The notes below the pieces were generated by a model, which searched no databases, was not told where the DNA came from, and saw nothing but the letters and a program-made list of their open reading frames with translations. A stretch of 64,000 bases of DNA from Mycolicibacterium sp. MU0053 (GTDB taxonomy: Bacteria; Actinomycetota; Actinomycetes; Mycobacteriales; Mycobacteriaceae), in the NCBI RefSeq assembly GCF_963378095.1, contig NZ_OY726397.1, positions 1,426,001 through 1,490,000 of the forward strand, given 5' to 3'. Positions within the stretch are counted from its first letter, which is position 1. Each line of letters begins with the position of its first letter. Of this stretch, positions 1 through 8,682 are shown in pieces. The translations under genes and the position numbers were made by a program.

Positions 1-202
1 AGGGCATCGAGACCGGGGTGCCGCCGTATTGCTCGGGTATGGCCAGGCCGTAGATGCCGAGGTGTTTCATCTGCTCGATCCACGCCTCGGGATATTGATT
101 GGCGTGCTCGACCTCGCGCACGGTGGGCTTGACCTCACGGTCGATGAACGCCCGCACCGTCTGCACCAGCAACTGTTCTTCGTCGTTCAGCTCGGCCGTC
201 AC
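1..202 (-). CDS. Acyl-CoA dehydrogenase, N-terminal fragment (runs off the left edge)
   Basis: Partial gene read leftward from a GTG at 202-200; only about 67 codons are inside the window. The translation begins VTAELNDEEQLLVQTVRAF and continues with FIDREVKP and IYGLAIPEQYGG. This is the usual N-terminal helical domain of acyl-CoA dehydrogenases, FAD enzymes that introduce the alpha-beta double bond in beta-oxidation. The active site lies outside the window, so the substrate class cannot be judged. The TetR gene at 305-946 lies just upstream on the same strand. A TATAAA-like -10 element sits about 17 bases before the start, so the transcript may have its own promoter and a very short leader. 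Confidence 0.8.
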   Translation of the reverse strand, partial: MTAELNDEEQLLVQTVRAFIDREVKPTVREVEHANQYPEAWIEQMKHLGIYGLAIPEQYGGTPVSMP

Positions 203-240
203 GCCACGAGGGTAACGTATTTATAGTTTAGATTAAAATA
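203..240 (-). promoter_or_regulatory. AT-rich promoter region of the acyl-CoA dehydrogenase fragment
   Basis: A strongly AT-rich block (215-240) stands out in GC-rich DNA. Read on the minus strand it contains TATAAA at 225-220, about 17 bases before the GTG start at 202. This would suit a -10 hexamer with a short leader. A similar ATTTATAG string occurs in the P450/AraC intergenic region near 23087. The promoter assignment is inferred from composition and position only. Confidence 0.4.
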
Positions 241-304
241 GTTGAGCGTCGCCACCCACCTGACCGCGTATGCGGCGTGGATTGCCGCGAAACGGGGGCC
301 GGGA

Positions 305-946
305 TTAGGTCTCGAGCAGCATGGCCCGTGCGACCGCGTTCCAGTCCCGGACGTGCGGGTCCTTCGCCGGATCACGGGTTTCGATGGCGTAGGTCAGTGC
401 CACGCCGCGCATGCTCGTGACGAGCATTTCCCGTACCGCCGGGTAGGCCGGATGGCTGGATAGGGCGGGCCCGAAGAGCACATCGGTAGACGCGCGGATG
501 ACGGAGCCCGTGATGTGTTCCTCGGGAAGCAGCGCAAGTCGAAGATCCTCGTGTGACCGTGCGGCGACCCACAACTCGACCGATGCCCAGAAGTACGGCT
601 GAGAATAGGTGGCCCACATCGTGTCGATTGCTTCGGCAATCCGCTCGGCGGGATCATCGGCCCATTGTGTGCGCGTTCCGAGGCCGCGGATCCACTCGAT
701 GGCGAGATGGTGCACGGCGGCGACGAGCAGCTGATCGCGCGACGGGAAGTGGTTGAGCAGTCCGCCTCGGGAAACGCCGGCTTCTTCCTGGATGCGAAGC
801 GTCGAGGTCTTCGCATATCCGTGCTGGTGCAGCACGCGCACCGCGGCATCGAGAATCCGCTGTTTGGCGATCCGGCTGCGTTCCTGCAGCGCGCGCTTGG
901 GGCGCGCGGTGGGGGTATTCCCCGCTGCTTCGGACGGGACAGTCAT
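305..946 (-). CDS. TetR/AcrR-family transcriptional regulator
   Basis: 213 residues, ATG at 946. Residues about 25-70 form a typical TetR DNA-binding domain, with RILDAAVRVLHQHGYAKTS followed by the recognition helix segment VSRGGLLNHFPSRDQL. The rest is the variable helical ligand-binding domain. TetR proteins are usually repressors released by a small ligand, often an acyl-CoA in mycobacterial lipid clusters. The gene lies upstream of the acyl-CoA dehydrogenase fragment on the same strand and faces away from the mce operon. It could control either. A perfect palindrome at 1220-1237 is a possible operator, though nothing ties it to this protein specifically. Confidence 0.88.
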   Translation of the reverse strand: MTVPSEAAGNTPTARPKRALQERSRIAKQRILDAAVRVLHQHGYAKTSTLRIQEEAGVSRGGLLNHFPSRDQLLVAAVHHLAIEWIRGLGTRTQWADDPAERIAEAIDTMWATYSQPYFWASVELWVAARSHEDLRLALLPEEHITGSVIRASTDVLFGPALSSHPAYPAVREMLVTSMRGVALTYAIETRDPAKDPHVRDWNAVARAMLLET

Positions 947-1219
947 TGCGACCTCGCTTGTACTCCCTGTTGGGTGAAGTGTAGTCAGCCAGGGCCCAAT
1001 GGCCGGTGGCTTGGTCCCGTGCGCGCTCCCCGCGGGCGGTTGGCATGCGTGAGGGATTGAGTCAATAAAGTCATCATCGACTAATTAACGTCGCCGTCGA
1101 CAGTAATGTTCGGCGCCAGGATATCCACGAAAACCCACTTTCTGAGCAGCATTGGCCGATAGTCTGCGGGATCGCTTGCCCTCAAGGAGATGTGAAGTGG
1201 CTTGAGTGGCGATCGCTAG

Positions 1220-1237
1220 ACAGTCAGGTGTGACTGT
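1220..1237. promoter_or_regulatory. Perfect 7-bp inverted repeat, candidate operator
   Basis: The sequence ACAGTCA-GGTG-TGACTGT is an exact inverted repeat with 7-base arms and a 4-base spacer. It ends about 82 bases before the small candidate gene at 1320. A TATTAGAT string directly follows at about 1236-1243 and could be a -10 element, which would let a bound regulator block transcription. TetR or similar dimers bind sites of this size. Function is inferred from symmetry and position. Confidence 0.45.
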
Positions 1238-1319
1238 ATTAGATTGCTCGGGGTAATGGGAGCTGTCCCGCCGAGAAGCGAAATGTGCGAGTCGTTGCGA
1301 ACCAGGATGGAGCGGCTTC

Positions 1320-1442
1320 ATGAAGCAGCAGGAAATGCGATTCGATGACGATCTGGATCGTCACATGCGTGATCCCGCATCGCTGAACGGCGGCGGGTCG
1401 GTGATCGCCGCCCTGTTCGCCGGGGCGCTCGGAGAGGGCTGA
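1320..1442 (+). CDS. Candidate small protein of 40 residues, unknown function
   Basis: ATG at 1320, TGA at 1440-1442. The product begins MKQQEMRFDDDLDRHMRDP and ends in a glycine/alanine-rich hydrophobic stretch, GGGSVIAALFAGALGEG. The first half is acidic and basic, the second short and apolar. GGATGGAG upstream could serve as a weak ribosome-binding site. It lies downstream of the palindrome at 1220-1237 and upstream of the mce operon. I do not recognise a family. A chance reading frame is possible given its length. Confidence 0.3.
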   Translation: MKQQEMRFDDDLDRHMRDPASLNGGGSVIAALFAGALGEG

Positions 1443-2021
1443 GCGCCGAAAGGTCGCGGGCAACATCCTCGTTCGAGAGTTGGACAATGTCCGCAGCAGC
1501 GCAGCGTTTTATCGTAAATTAAGGAGCCGTCATGGGGTGGCTATCGCCGATATCCGGGATTGGCGGTTTTTTGGCGATCGGGCCTCAGCCGCCGTTGCTC
1601 CGGCCCGCTATCGGTACCGAACCGGGAATTTCCGCACCCCGCGATGGCAGGAATGTGGAGGGTTCGGAGGTGAGCTTTACGGGTGCCGCACTCGCTCTGA
1701 AACACAAGGACAGCAACGGTATATGCGCCTCACCGGGCTCGATGTCACCTATCCTGGCCGTGCCAATGGAGGCGTTGTTCCCGCCCGAGGGTTGCTGGTC
1801 CCAATGGCGAGACCGTCGGGTTGCGTACCAACGGATCTCCGCGACCGTGCCGGATCTGCGCTTCCGGCCGGGACGCGCGCGCCGCGGCACTCAATTTCCG
1901 ACAAACGCCACCCGCGCTTGCCACTAGCTTTTTTTTAGTCTAGTTTCGACGCGATCACAGAGCGGGCACCGGGGTGGCCTACGCCACACCGGAACGTTCG
2001 GTCAGACGAAGGGATCAGAGC

Positions 2022-2789
2022 GTGACATTGCGCAGCACAGTCGCCAAGCCGCTGGGCTCCGTCGGTGATTTCGTTGCCTTCGCGGTGGACACGATGGTCG
2101 CGATACCGAGGCGCCCCTTCGCCTGGCGTGAGTTGATCCAGCAATGCTGGTTTTTGGCGCGAGTGTCGATCGTGCCCACCTTGATGTTGTCGATTCCGTT
2201 CACCGTGCTGTTGGTGTTCACGTTCAACATCCTGTTGGTCGAGTTCGGCGCGGCAGACTTCTCCGGTACGGGTGCCGCATTCGGCACTGTGACCCAGATT
2301 GGGCCCGTCGTAACGGTTCTCGTCGTTGCCGGCGCCGGGGCCACTGCGATGTGCGCGGACCTCGGGGCCCGGACGATCCGCGATGAACTCGATGCGCTCA
2401 AGGTGATGGGGATCGACCCCATCCAGGCGCTGGTGGTGCCTCGGGTGCTGGGGGCGACGATTGTTGCCACCGCCTTGTCGTCCCTGGTCGTATTGGTGGG
2501 ATTGACTGGCGGATTCGCCTTTTCAGTCTTCGTTCAGGACGTCACGCCGGGAGCCTTCGTGGCGGGACTGACCTTGATTACCGGTTTTGCCGACGTGATG
2601 ATCTGTCTCGTCAAGGCGGCGATCTTCGGATTCGCCGCCGGTCTCATCGCCTGCTTCAAGGGGACGACCGCCGCCGGCGGCCCCGCGGGGGTGGGAAACG
2701 CCGTGAACGAGACGGTCGTCTACTCATTCCTTGCCTTGTTCCTCATCAATATTTTGGCGACTGCGGTCGGTGTGAAGGTGACGATATGA
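2022..2789 (+). CDS. YrbE-A type MlaE-family permease of an mce lipid importer
   Basis: 255 residues from GTG at 2022, chosen because GAAGGGA lies about 7 bases upstream. An in-frame GTG at 1974 would add 16 residues. It is a multi-span membrane protein with the MlaE-family signature around IRDELDALKVMGIDP and the conserved TTAAGGPAGVGNAV segment near the end. YrbE proteins pair with a second YrbE as the permease of mce systems, which carry lipids across the inner membrane with a separately encoded Mce ATPase. No ATPase gene is next to the operon, as is normal. Its stop overlaps the next start (ATGA), so the two permeases are translationally coupled. Confidence 0.93.
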   Translation: MTLRSTVAKPLGSVGDFVAFAVDTMVAIPRRPFAWRELIQQCWFLARVSIVPTLMLSIPFTVLLVFTFNILLVEFGAADFSGTGAAFGTVTQIGPVVTVLVVAGAGATAMCADLGARTIRDELDALKVMGIDPIQALVVPRVLGATIVATALSSLVVLVGLTGGFAFSVFVQDVTPGAFVAGLTLITGFADVMICLVKAAIFGFAAGLIACFKGTTAAGGPAGVGNAVNETVVYSFLALFLINILATAVGVKVTI

Positions 2790-3640
2790 CCACGGGTGTT
2801 TCGCGCGGAACCATGCCGCGACTGCGGCGTCTCGCCGACGGATTTCTGGATGGTCTGGCCAGGCTGGGGGATCAGGCGCAGTTCTACGGACGGACGTTCC
2901 GTTCAGTGGGTGATGCGGTCATCCACTACAAGGGCGAGGTGGTTCGTCTGATCGCCCAGATGAGTTTGGGCGTGGGCGCTCTCGCGGTAGTCGGCGGCAC
3001 CATCGTGATCGTCGCTTTCCTCACCCTGTCCACCGGTGCTCTCATCGCGGTGCAGGGTTACAACCAGTTCGCGGACATCGGTGTGGAAGCCCTCACCGGA
3101 TTTGCCTCCGCCTATCTCAACGTTCGGCTCATCGCACCCCTGACGGCGGGTGTGGCGCTGGCCGCGACCATCGGCGCCGGCGCCACCGCGCAGCTCGGTG
3201 CCATGCGCATCAACGAGGAAATCGACGCCCTGGAAGTGATGGGCATCAGATCGTTGACGTATCTGGCATCGACTCGACTACTCGCCGGAGTGGTGGTGGT
3301 CATACCGCTGTACTGCGTGGCAATGCTGATGTCGTTCCTGGCGGCACGGTTCGGGACAACCTTCATCTACGGGCAGTCCACGGGTGTTTACGACCACTAC
3401 TTCAACACCTTCCTGCAGCCCACCGACGTCATCTGGTCGTTCTTCCAGGCCGTCGTCATGGCGATCGTGATCATGATCGTGCACACCTACTACGGCTACA
3501 CCGCAGCCGGCGGACCCGCGGGCGTCGGTGAGGCAGTGGGTCGGGCCGTGCGGACGTCGTTGATCAGCGCGGTGTTCGTCACCGTGTTCGTGTCCTTGGC
3601 CATCTACGGCCAGTCCGGCAACTTCAACCTCTCCGGGTAG
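2786..3640 (+). CDS. YrbE-B type MlaE-family permease of an mce lipid importer
   Basis: 284 residues, ATG at 2786 overlapping the previous stop by 4 bases. About five to six hydrophobic segments are visible. The MlaE-family signature INEEIDALEVMGI is intact, including the acidic EE pair, and TAAGGPAGVGEAVGRA occurs near the C-terminus. It should form the heterodimeric permease with the product of 2022-2789. The mceA-type gene follows after 5 bases. Strand, spacing and order match every complete mycobacterial mce operon. Confidence 0.95.
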   Translation: MTTGVSRGTMPRLRRLADGFLDGLARLGDQAQFYGRTFRSVGDAVIHYKGEVVRLIAQMSLGVGALAVVGGTIVIVAFLTLSTGALIAVQGYNQFADIGVEALTGFASAYLNVRLIAPLTAGVALAATIGAGATAQLGAMRINEEIDALEVMGIRSLTYLASTRLLAGVVVVIPLYCVAMLMSFLAARFGTTFIYGQSTGVYDHYFNTFLQPTDVIWSFFQAVVMAIVIMIVHTYYGYTAAGGPAGVGEAVGRAVRTSLISAVFVTVFVSLAIYGQSGNFNLSG

Positions 3641-3645
3641 GCGCG

Positions 3646-5007
3646 ATGAATTCAGTAGCCGGAACCAGCCGGTCCCGATCGATCGGGTATGCCCTGGGCC
3701 TGATCGCCGCGGTCGTGGTTCTCGTGGTGGTGTGTTCCATGCTCTTCGTCGGGGCCCACCACACCTATACGGCGGTCACCCTGACCGCTGAGCGCTCCGG
3801 TCTGGTGATGGAACGGGGTGCCAAGGTGAAGCTGCGCGGGGTGGAAGTCGGCCAGGTCGGCCAGATCGTCGGCGGCAAGGAGCCGGTCAACCTCCAGCTC
3901 GAGATCAAGCCCGATCAACTTCGATACATCCCTGCCAACGTCGAGGCCGAGATCAAGGCCACCACCGCGTTCGGCGCCAAGTACGTCAACCTGATCATTC
4001 CCAACGATCCGGCGGCGCAGAAGCTCACCGGAGGCGCAGTCCTCAAGTCACGCAACGTGAGCACCGAGGTCAACACCGTCTTCCAAAACCTGGTCGGCGT
4101 GTTGGACCAGGTCGATGTGTCCAAGCTCAACGCCACCCTGTCGGCTTTGGCCGATGGCCTTCGTGGCCAGGGCCAGCGCATCGGGGAGGCCACCACAAGT
4201 GCCACCCAGGTGCTGCAGGCGGTGAACCCTCGGATGGACACCGTGCGGGAGAACTTCAGGTCACTGCGGGGCTTCAGTGACGCATATAGCGTTGCCGCAG
4301 AGGATATTCTGCGTGTCCTGGATTCGGCCGCGACCACCAGCACCACCATCACCGAGCAGTCGCAGGCGCTCCAGGGAGTGCTGCTCAGCGCGATCGGCTT
4401 CGGCTCCTCCGGCGTCGACCTCCTGGCGCCGAACTCCGAAAACCTGGTGCGCGCAGTCAAGGCGCTCGAGCCAACCACCGATGTCTTGGAAAAATACAGC
4501 CCGACCTACACCTGCCTCATGCAAGGTTCGGTCATTGTCCTCAACAAGCTGGCCTACGACGCGATGGGTGGCTCGAACGGCAAGTCGCTGGTGGTGGACG
4601 CAGGGCTGCTGCTCGGCGATGACACCTACCGGTATCCGCAGAACCTTCCGCTGATCGCCGCCAAGGGGGGACCCGGCGGAAAACCCAGCTGCGGTTCGCT
4701 TCCCGATGCCGCGAAGATGTTCCCGGTCCGTCAGGTCGTGACTAACACCGGGTTCGGAACCGGCCTGGACATCCGTCCCAACCCCGGCATCGGATTCCCG
4801 GGCATCGCCAACTACTTCCCCGTCACCAAGGGGGTGCCGGAACCGGCCAAGATCCGCCATCCCGGGGGGCCGGCACCGGGCCCGGCGCCGGCGTACCCCG
4901 GCGGACCTCCCTACGGCGCAGCGCAATACGGCCCGGACGGAGCACCGCTGTACCCGCCGCCCCCGGGCGCGTCGGTTGAGCCCGCGCACGGCACGTCCGC
5001 ACCCTAG
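3646..5007 (+). CDS. MceA-type MCE-domain protein
   Basis: 453 residues, ATG at 3646. One N-terminal membrane helix (about 14-36) is followed by an MCE/MlaD domain (about 40-115) with LRGVEVGQVGQI and TAFGAKYVNLIIP. A long helical region follows (about 125-290), then a cysteine-containing C-terminal part and a tail rich in proline and glycine (about 400-453). In mycobacteria the six Mce proteins are thought to assemble into a periplasmic hydrophobic tunnel that passes lipid to the YrbE permease. It is the first of six MCE genes in the operon. The helix and Pro-rich tail suit an anchored periplasm-spanning subunit. Confidence 0.95.
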   Translation: MNSVAGTSRSRSIGYALGLIAAVVVLVVVCSMLFVGAHHTYTAVTLTAERSGLVMERGAKVKLRGVEVGQVGQIVGGKEPVNLQLEIKPDQLRYIPANVEAEIKATTAFGAKYVNLIIPNDPAAQKLTGGAVLKSRNVSTEVNTVFQNLVGVLDQVDVSKLNATLSALADGLRGQGQRIGEATTSATQVLQAVNPRMDTVRENFRSLRGFSDAYSVAAEDILRVLDSAATTSTTITEQSQALQGVLLSAIGFGSSGVDLLAPNSENLVRAVKALEPTTDVLEKYSPTYTCLMQGSVIVLNKLAYDAMGGSNGKSLVVDAGLLLGDDTYRYPQNLPLIAAKGGPGGKPSCGSLPDAAKMFPVRQVVTNTGFGTGLDIRPNPGIGFPGIANYFPVTKGVPEPAKIRHPGGPAPGPAPAYPGGPPYGAAQYGPDGAPLYPPPPGASVEPAHGTSAP

Positions 5008-5036
5008 ATCCCACTTCGACCCGCAAAGGAATCTCG

Positions 5037-6065
5037 TTGAAAGACAACCTACGAGGTGCCACCTGGCGACTGGCCGCATTCCTCGTGGTGTGTGCCATGG
5101 GGACCTTCGCTCTCCTGATGATTTTCGCTGAGCTGCGGTTCTACAGCGAGAACGTGTACCGGGCCGATTTTGCCGATGTCAGTGGCCTGGAGTCCGGCCA
5201 GTTCGTGCGGATCGCCGGGGTCGAGGTGGGCAAGGTCAAGTCGATTGAAGTCGGTGCGAAGGGCACGGTCCACGTCGAGTTCTCCACCGCGGATTCGGTC
5301 ATCCTCACCGAGGGCACGCGTGCGGCCATTCGGTGGGCTGACATGATCGGCGGCCGTTATCTCAGCTTGGAGCCCGCCGCCGGAAGTGTCCGGCCGTTGG
5401 AGCCCGGCGCGACGATCCCACTGGCTCGGACCGCGCCAGCACTCGACCTCGATGCGCTCATCGGCGGATTCCGGCCGTTGTTCCGGGCGCTGGACCCCGA
5501 TCAGGTGAATGCGTTGTCAGGCCAGCTTATTCATGCCTTCCAAGGGCAGGGCGCCACCATCGGCTCGCTTCTTCAGCAGACCGCGGACGTGACGAGAACG
5601 CTTGCCGACCGTGATCAACTCATCGGAGACGTCATCACCAACCTGAACACCGTGCTGGGCGCGTTCGCCAGCGAGAGCGACAAGTTCGGCGAGTCCGTCG
5701 ACTCACTGTCGCAACTGATCGACGGGCTCAACAGCCGCAAGGTCGACATCAGCAATGCGGTCGCGCATATCGACAGTGCGGCCGGCACCCTCGCGGACCT
5801 TCTGGTGCAGGCGCGGCCGCCCCTGCAGCGGGTGGTGGAACAGACCGACCGCACGGCGGGCATCGTGGTGGCCGATCACGACTACTTCGACGACCTGCTC
5901 AACACGCTGCCGGACACCTACCAAATCATTGCGCGCCAGGGTATTTACGGAGACTTCTTCACTTTCTACCTGTGCGATGCGGTCCTGAAACTGAACGGAA
6001 AGGGCGGACAACCGGTGTATGTGAAGGTTGCCGGCCAGGACACCGGGCGGTGTACCCCCAAATGA
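5037..6065 (+). CDS. MceB-type MCE-domain protein
   Basis: 342 residues from a TTG at 5037. AAAGGAA lies 6-10 bases upstream and no better start is in frame. An N-terminal membrane helix (about 10-32) is followed by an MCE domain with SGLESGQFVRIAGVEVGKV and MIGGRYLSLEP. The remainder is the helical tunnel-forming region with repeated heptad-like stretches. A cysteine pair occurs near the C-terminus (FYLCDAV and TGRCTPK). The gene follows mceA after 29 bases and overlaps mceC by 4 bases. It is a subunit of the same lipid-transfer complex. Confidence 0.94.
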   Translation: MKDNLRGATWRLAAFLVVCAMGTFALLMIFAELRFYSENVYRADFADVSGLESGQFVRIAGVEVGKVKSIEVGAKGTVHVEFSTADSVILTEGTRAAIRWADMIGGRYLSLEPAAGSVRPLEPGATIPLARTAPALDLDALIGGFRPLFRALDPDQVNALSGQLIHAFQGQGATIGSLLQQTADVTRTLADRDQLIGDVITNLNTVLGAFASESDKFGESVDSLSQLIDGLNSRKVDISNAVAHIDSAAGTLADLLVQARPPLQRVVEQTDRTAGIVVADHDYFDDLLNTLPDTYQIIARQGIYGDFFTFYLCDAVLKLNGKGGQPVYVKVAGQDTGRCTPK

Positions 6066-7390
6066 AACCCTTCGCTGAACGCAACCGCGTGACCGTCGGA
6101 GCCGTCGGTGTACTGATGGCAGCCGGATTGGTGGTCGGTGCACTGCAATACGACAAGCTCACCTTCTGGTCGGATAAGGAGTACACGGCCTACTTCACCC
6201 AGATCGGTGGACTCCGCACCGGGGCCACTGTCCAGGTGTCGGGGTTTCGGTCGGGCCGGGTATCCAGCATCGAGCTGGAAGGTACCCAGGTGCGGGTCAC
6301 CTTCGATGTCAATCGGGGCATCCAGCTGGGCGATCGTAGTGAGGCGGCCATCAAGACCAAGAGCCTGCTCGGGTCCAAGTATGTGGAGGTCACCACGCGC
6401 GGTGACGGCGAGTTGGACGGTGCCATCCCGGCTGAGCGCACCACCGCCCCATACGAACTGCCCGATGCGCTCGGGGACCTGGCCACGACCATCAGTGGGT
6501 TGAACACAACCCAGGTGTCGGATTCGCTGGCGACCCTGGCGGAGACATTTCAGAGCACCCCACCCGATGTACAGCAGGCCGTGCAGGGACTTTCGGCATT
6601 CTCCGAGACCATCGATCGACGTAACCAGGAACTGCGGGAACTGCTGGCCAGCGCGAACAAGGTCACCGGTGTGCTCGGCGAGCGCAGCGAGGAGATTGCC
6701 GCGCTGATCCGAAACACCAACTCGCTGCTGGTTGCGTTGCAGCAACAAAGCGTCGCCCTCGATCAGATCTCCGGAGACATCTCAGCTTTCGCCCGGCAGG
6801 TCTCGGGCTTGGTCGCCGAGAATCGCACGCAGCTTCGGCCGGCGCTCGACAAGTTGAACGGCGTCCTCACGATCGTCGACAATCGTCGCGAACGAATTCA
6901 GCAGACCATGAAACTGTTCAACCAGTACGCGATGCATCTCGGTGAATCCGTGGCGTCCGGGCCATTTTTCAAGGCCTACATTGTGAACCTGCTGCCGGGT
7001 CAGTTCGTGCAGCCGTTCATCGACGCCGCGTTCTCCGACCTCGGGCTCGACCCGAATGTGCTCGCGCCCACCGAGCGCCCAGATCCCCAGCTCGGGCAAC
7101 CCGGCACGCCTGCGCTTCCCGTTCCTTACCCGCGCACGGGTCAGGGCGGCGAGCCGCGTATGACACTGCCCGACGCCATCACCGGCAAACCCGGTGACCC
7201 GCGCTACCCCTATCGTGAACCGCTGCCCGCGCCGGCGCCCGGCGGGCCGGCTCCCGGACCGCCGGCCACCGCGCCGCCCAATATGGCCAGCCAGTACGAG
7301 CCAAGACAACCGACTGTCATGTTGGCGCCGGGTGAACCGGGCGCACCTGGACCGTCGGTGCCACCACCACCACCGGAGGCTGCACCGTGA
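6062..7390 (+). CDS. MceC-type MCE-domain protein
   Basis: 442 residues. The ATG at 6062 overlaps the mceB stop (ATGA), which fixes the start; upstream in-frame codons belong to mceB. There is one N-terminal membrane helix, an MCE domain with FTQIGGLRTGATVQVSGFRS and SLLGSKYVEV, then a long coiled helical region to about residue 320. The last 100 residues are rich in proline, glycine and alanine and end PPPPPEAAP. MceC proteins of many operons carry such tails, which may span or contact the cell wall. The stop overlaps the next gene by 4 bases. Confidence 0.94.
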   Translation: MKPFAERNRVTVGAVGVLMAAGLVVGALQYDKLTFWSDKEYTAYFTQIGGLRTGATVQVSGFRSGRVSSIELEGTQVRVTFDVNRGIQLGDRSEAAIKTKSLLGSKYVEVTTRGDGELDGAIPAERTTAPYELPDALGDLATTISGLNTTQVSDSLATLAETFQSTPPDVQQAVQGLSAFSETIDRRNQELRELLASANKVTGVLGERSEEIAALIRNTNSLLVALQQQSVALDQISGDISAFARQVSGLVAENRTQLRPALDKLNGVLTIVDNRRERIQQTMKLFNQYAMHLGESVASGPFFKAYIVNLLPGQFVQPFIDAAFSDLGLDPNVLAPTERPDPQLGQPGTPALPVPYPRTGQGGEPRMTLPDAITGKPGDPRYPYREPLPAPAPGGPAPGPPATAPPNMASQYEPRQPTVMLAPGEPGAPGPSVPPPPPEAAP

Positions 7391-8682
7391 CGCGAACGTA
7401 CCGCCGCCGAAGCACCGCTCTGGCAGCGGTTTTGGTAGCAATTCTGGTAGCCGGAATGTTCGTCGTCGTTCGCGCGTACGGAACGAGCGATCGCATCCAC
7501 TTCACCGCCTACTTCGAGAGCAGCAACGGCGTCTATCCCGGGGACGAAGTGCGCATCCTCGGGGTCGCGGTGGGCGCGATCGACCGCATTGAGCCAGAGG
7601 CCGAGCGCGCCAAGATCGTCTTCTGGGTCAGCGACAAGTATCAGGTTCCGGCCGACGCCCGTGCCGTGATCTTGTCTCCCCAGTTGGTGACCGCCCGCTC
7701 ACTCGAACTCACGCCCGTCTACACCGGCGGACCCGTTCTGCAAGCCGACGCCGTGATACCACTGGAGCGCACGGCGGTGCCGGTGGAATGGGACGACCTG
7801 CGTGATCAACTGGAGAAGCTCACCGACGCATTGCAGCCGACAGAACCGGGGGGCGTCAGTACCCTCGGTGCCTTCGTCAACACGACCGCGGACAACCTGC
7901 GCGGCCAAGGCGTCGACATTCGCCAGACCGTCATCAAGCTGGGCGCGGCGATGTCGATTCTGGGGGACCACAGCGACGACCTGTTCACCTCCGTCAAGAA
8001 CGTGTCACTGCTGGTGTCCGCCCTGCACGACAGCACCGATCTGATGCGGCACCTGAACGGGAATCTGGCGTCCGCCACCGGGCTGTTGGCCAACGATCCC
8101 AACGAGGTGGGCCAGGCACTGGAGGACCTCAACGTGGCCGTCGGTGAGGTCGGAAGCTTCGTCGCCGAGAACCGCGAGGCGATCGGCACCGGGACCGACA
8201 AGCTGGCATCGGTCACGACCGCTCTGAACGACAGCCTCGAAGACTTCAAGCAAGCGCTGCACATCGCCCCGAACACGCTGCAAAACTTCTACAACATCTA
8301 CCAGCCTGCGCAGGCCTCGCTGACGGGTGCGTTGGCGGTCAACAACTTCGCCGACCCGATCTCGTTCCTGTGCGGCGCCATCCAGGCGGCCTCGAGGCTA
8401 GGTGCCGAAGAGTCGGCGAAACTGTGTGTGCAGTACCTGGCACCGATCATCAAGAACCGCCAGTACAACTTCCCGCCGATCGGTCTGAACCCCTTCGTGG
8501 GGGCGGCGGCGCGTCCGAACGAGATCACCTACAGCGAGGATTGGATGCGCCCGGATCACCGACCGACTCCGCCGCCGGCGATCGACCGGGCCGGCGCCGA
8601 CCCGCTTGCTGCCGAAGTGTCGTCGACCGACCCGACTCAGGGTCTCACCGGAATGATGGTTCCCTCGGGAGGCGGATCATGA
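7387..8682 (+). CDS. MceD-type MCE-domain protein
   Basis: 431 residues from GTG at 7387, overlapping the mceC stop (GTGA). The N-terminus is basic (VTRTYRRRSTA), followed by a membrane helix at about 10-30 and an MCE domain with YFESSNGVYPGDEVRILG and LVTARSLELTP. The middle is helical, and the C-terminal 60 residues carry a conserved-looking FLCGAIQAASRLGAE segment and a Pro-rich end. It is a subunit of the same complex, read through from the same transcript. Its stop overlaps mceE by 4 bases. Confidence 0.94.
   Translation: MTRTYRRRSTALAAVLVAILVAGMFVVVRAYGTSDRIHFTAYFESSNGVYPGDEVRILGVAVGAIDRIEPEAERAKIVFWVSDKYQVPADARAVILSPQLVTARSLELTPVYTGGPVLQADAVIPLERTAVPVEWDDLRDQLEKLTDALQPTEPGGVSTLGAFVNTTADNLRGQGVDIRQTVIKLGAAMSILGDHSDDLFTSVKNVSLLVSALHDSTDLMRHLNGNLASATGLLANDPNEVGQALEDLNVAVGEVGSFVAENREAIGTGTDKLASVTTALNDSLEDFKQALHIAPNTLQNFYNIYQPAQASLTGALAVNNFADPISFLCGAIQAASRLGAEESAKLCVQYLAPIIKNRQYNFPPIGLNPFVGAAARPNEITYSEDWMRPDHRPTPPPAIDRAGADPLAAEVSSTDPTQGLTGMMVPSGGGS

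Larger units (their letters stand above)
947..2021. other. Gene-poor interval between the TetR gene and the mce operon
   Basis: About 1 kb with no gene I can assign to a family. It contains the palindrome at 1220-1237 and the 40-codon candidate gene at 1320-1442, listed separately. From 1532 to 1927 there is a 131-codon plus-strand frame that starts with MGWLSPISGIGG and has a well-placed AAGGAG six bases before its ATG. Its residues match no family I recognise, and codon third positions are less GC-rich than in neighbouring genes. A second overlapping frame reads VTYPGRANGGVVP. The segment may be a decayed gene or a leader. An 8-T run follows at 1929-1936, flanked by CTAG on both sides. Confidence 0.5.

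Noticed and set aside
1925..1945. T-run at 1929-1936 as an intrinsic terminator
   Set aside because: No convincing GC stem precedes it; only a short CTAG flank is symmetric.
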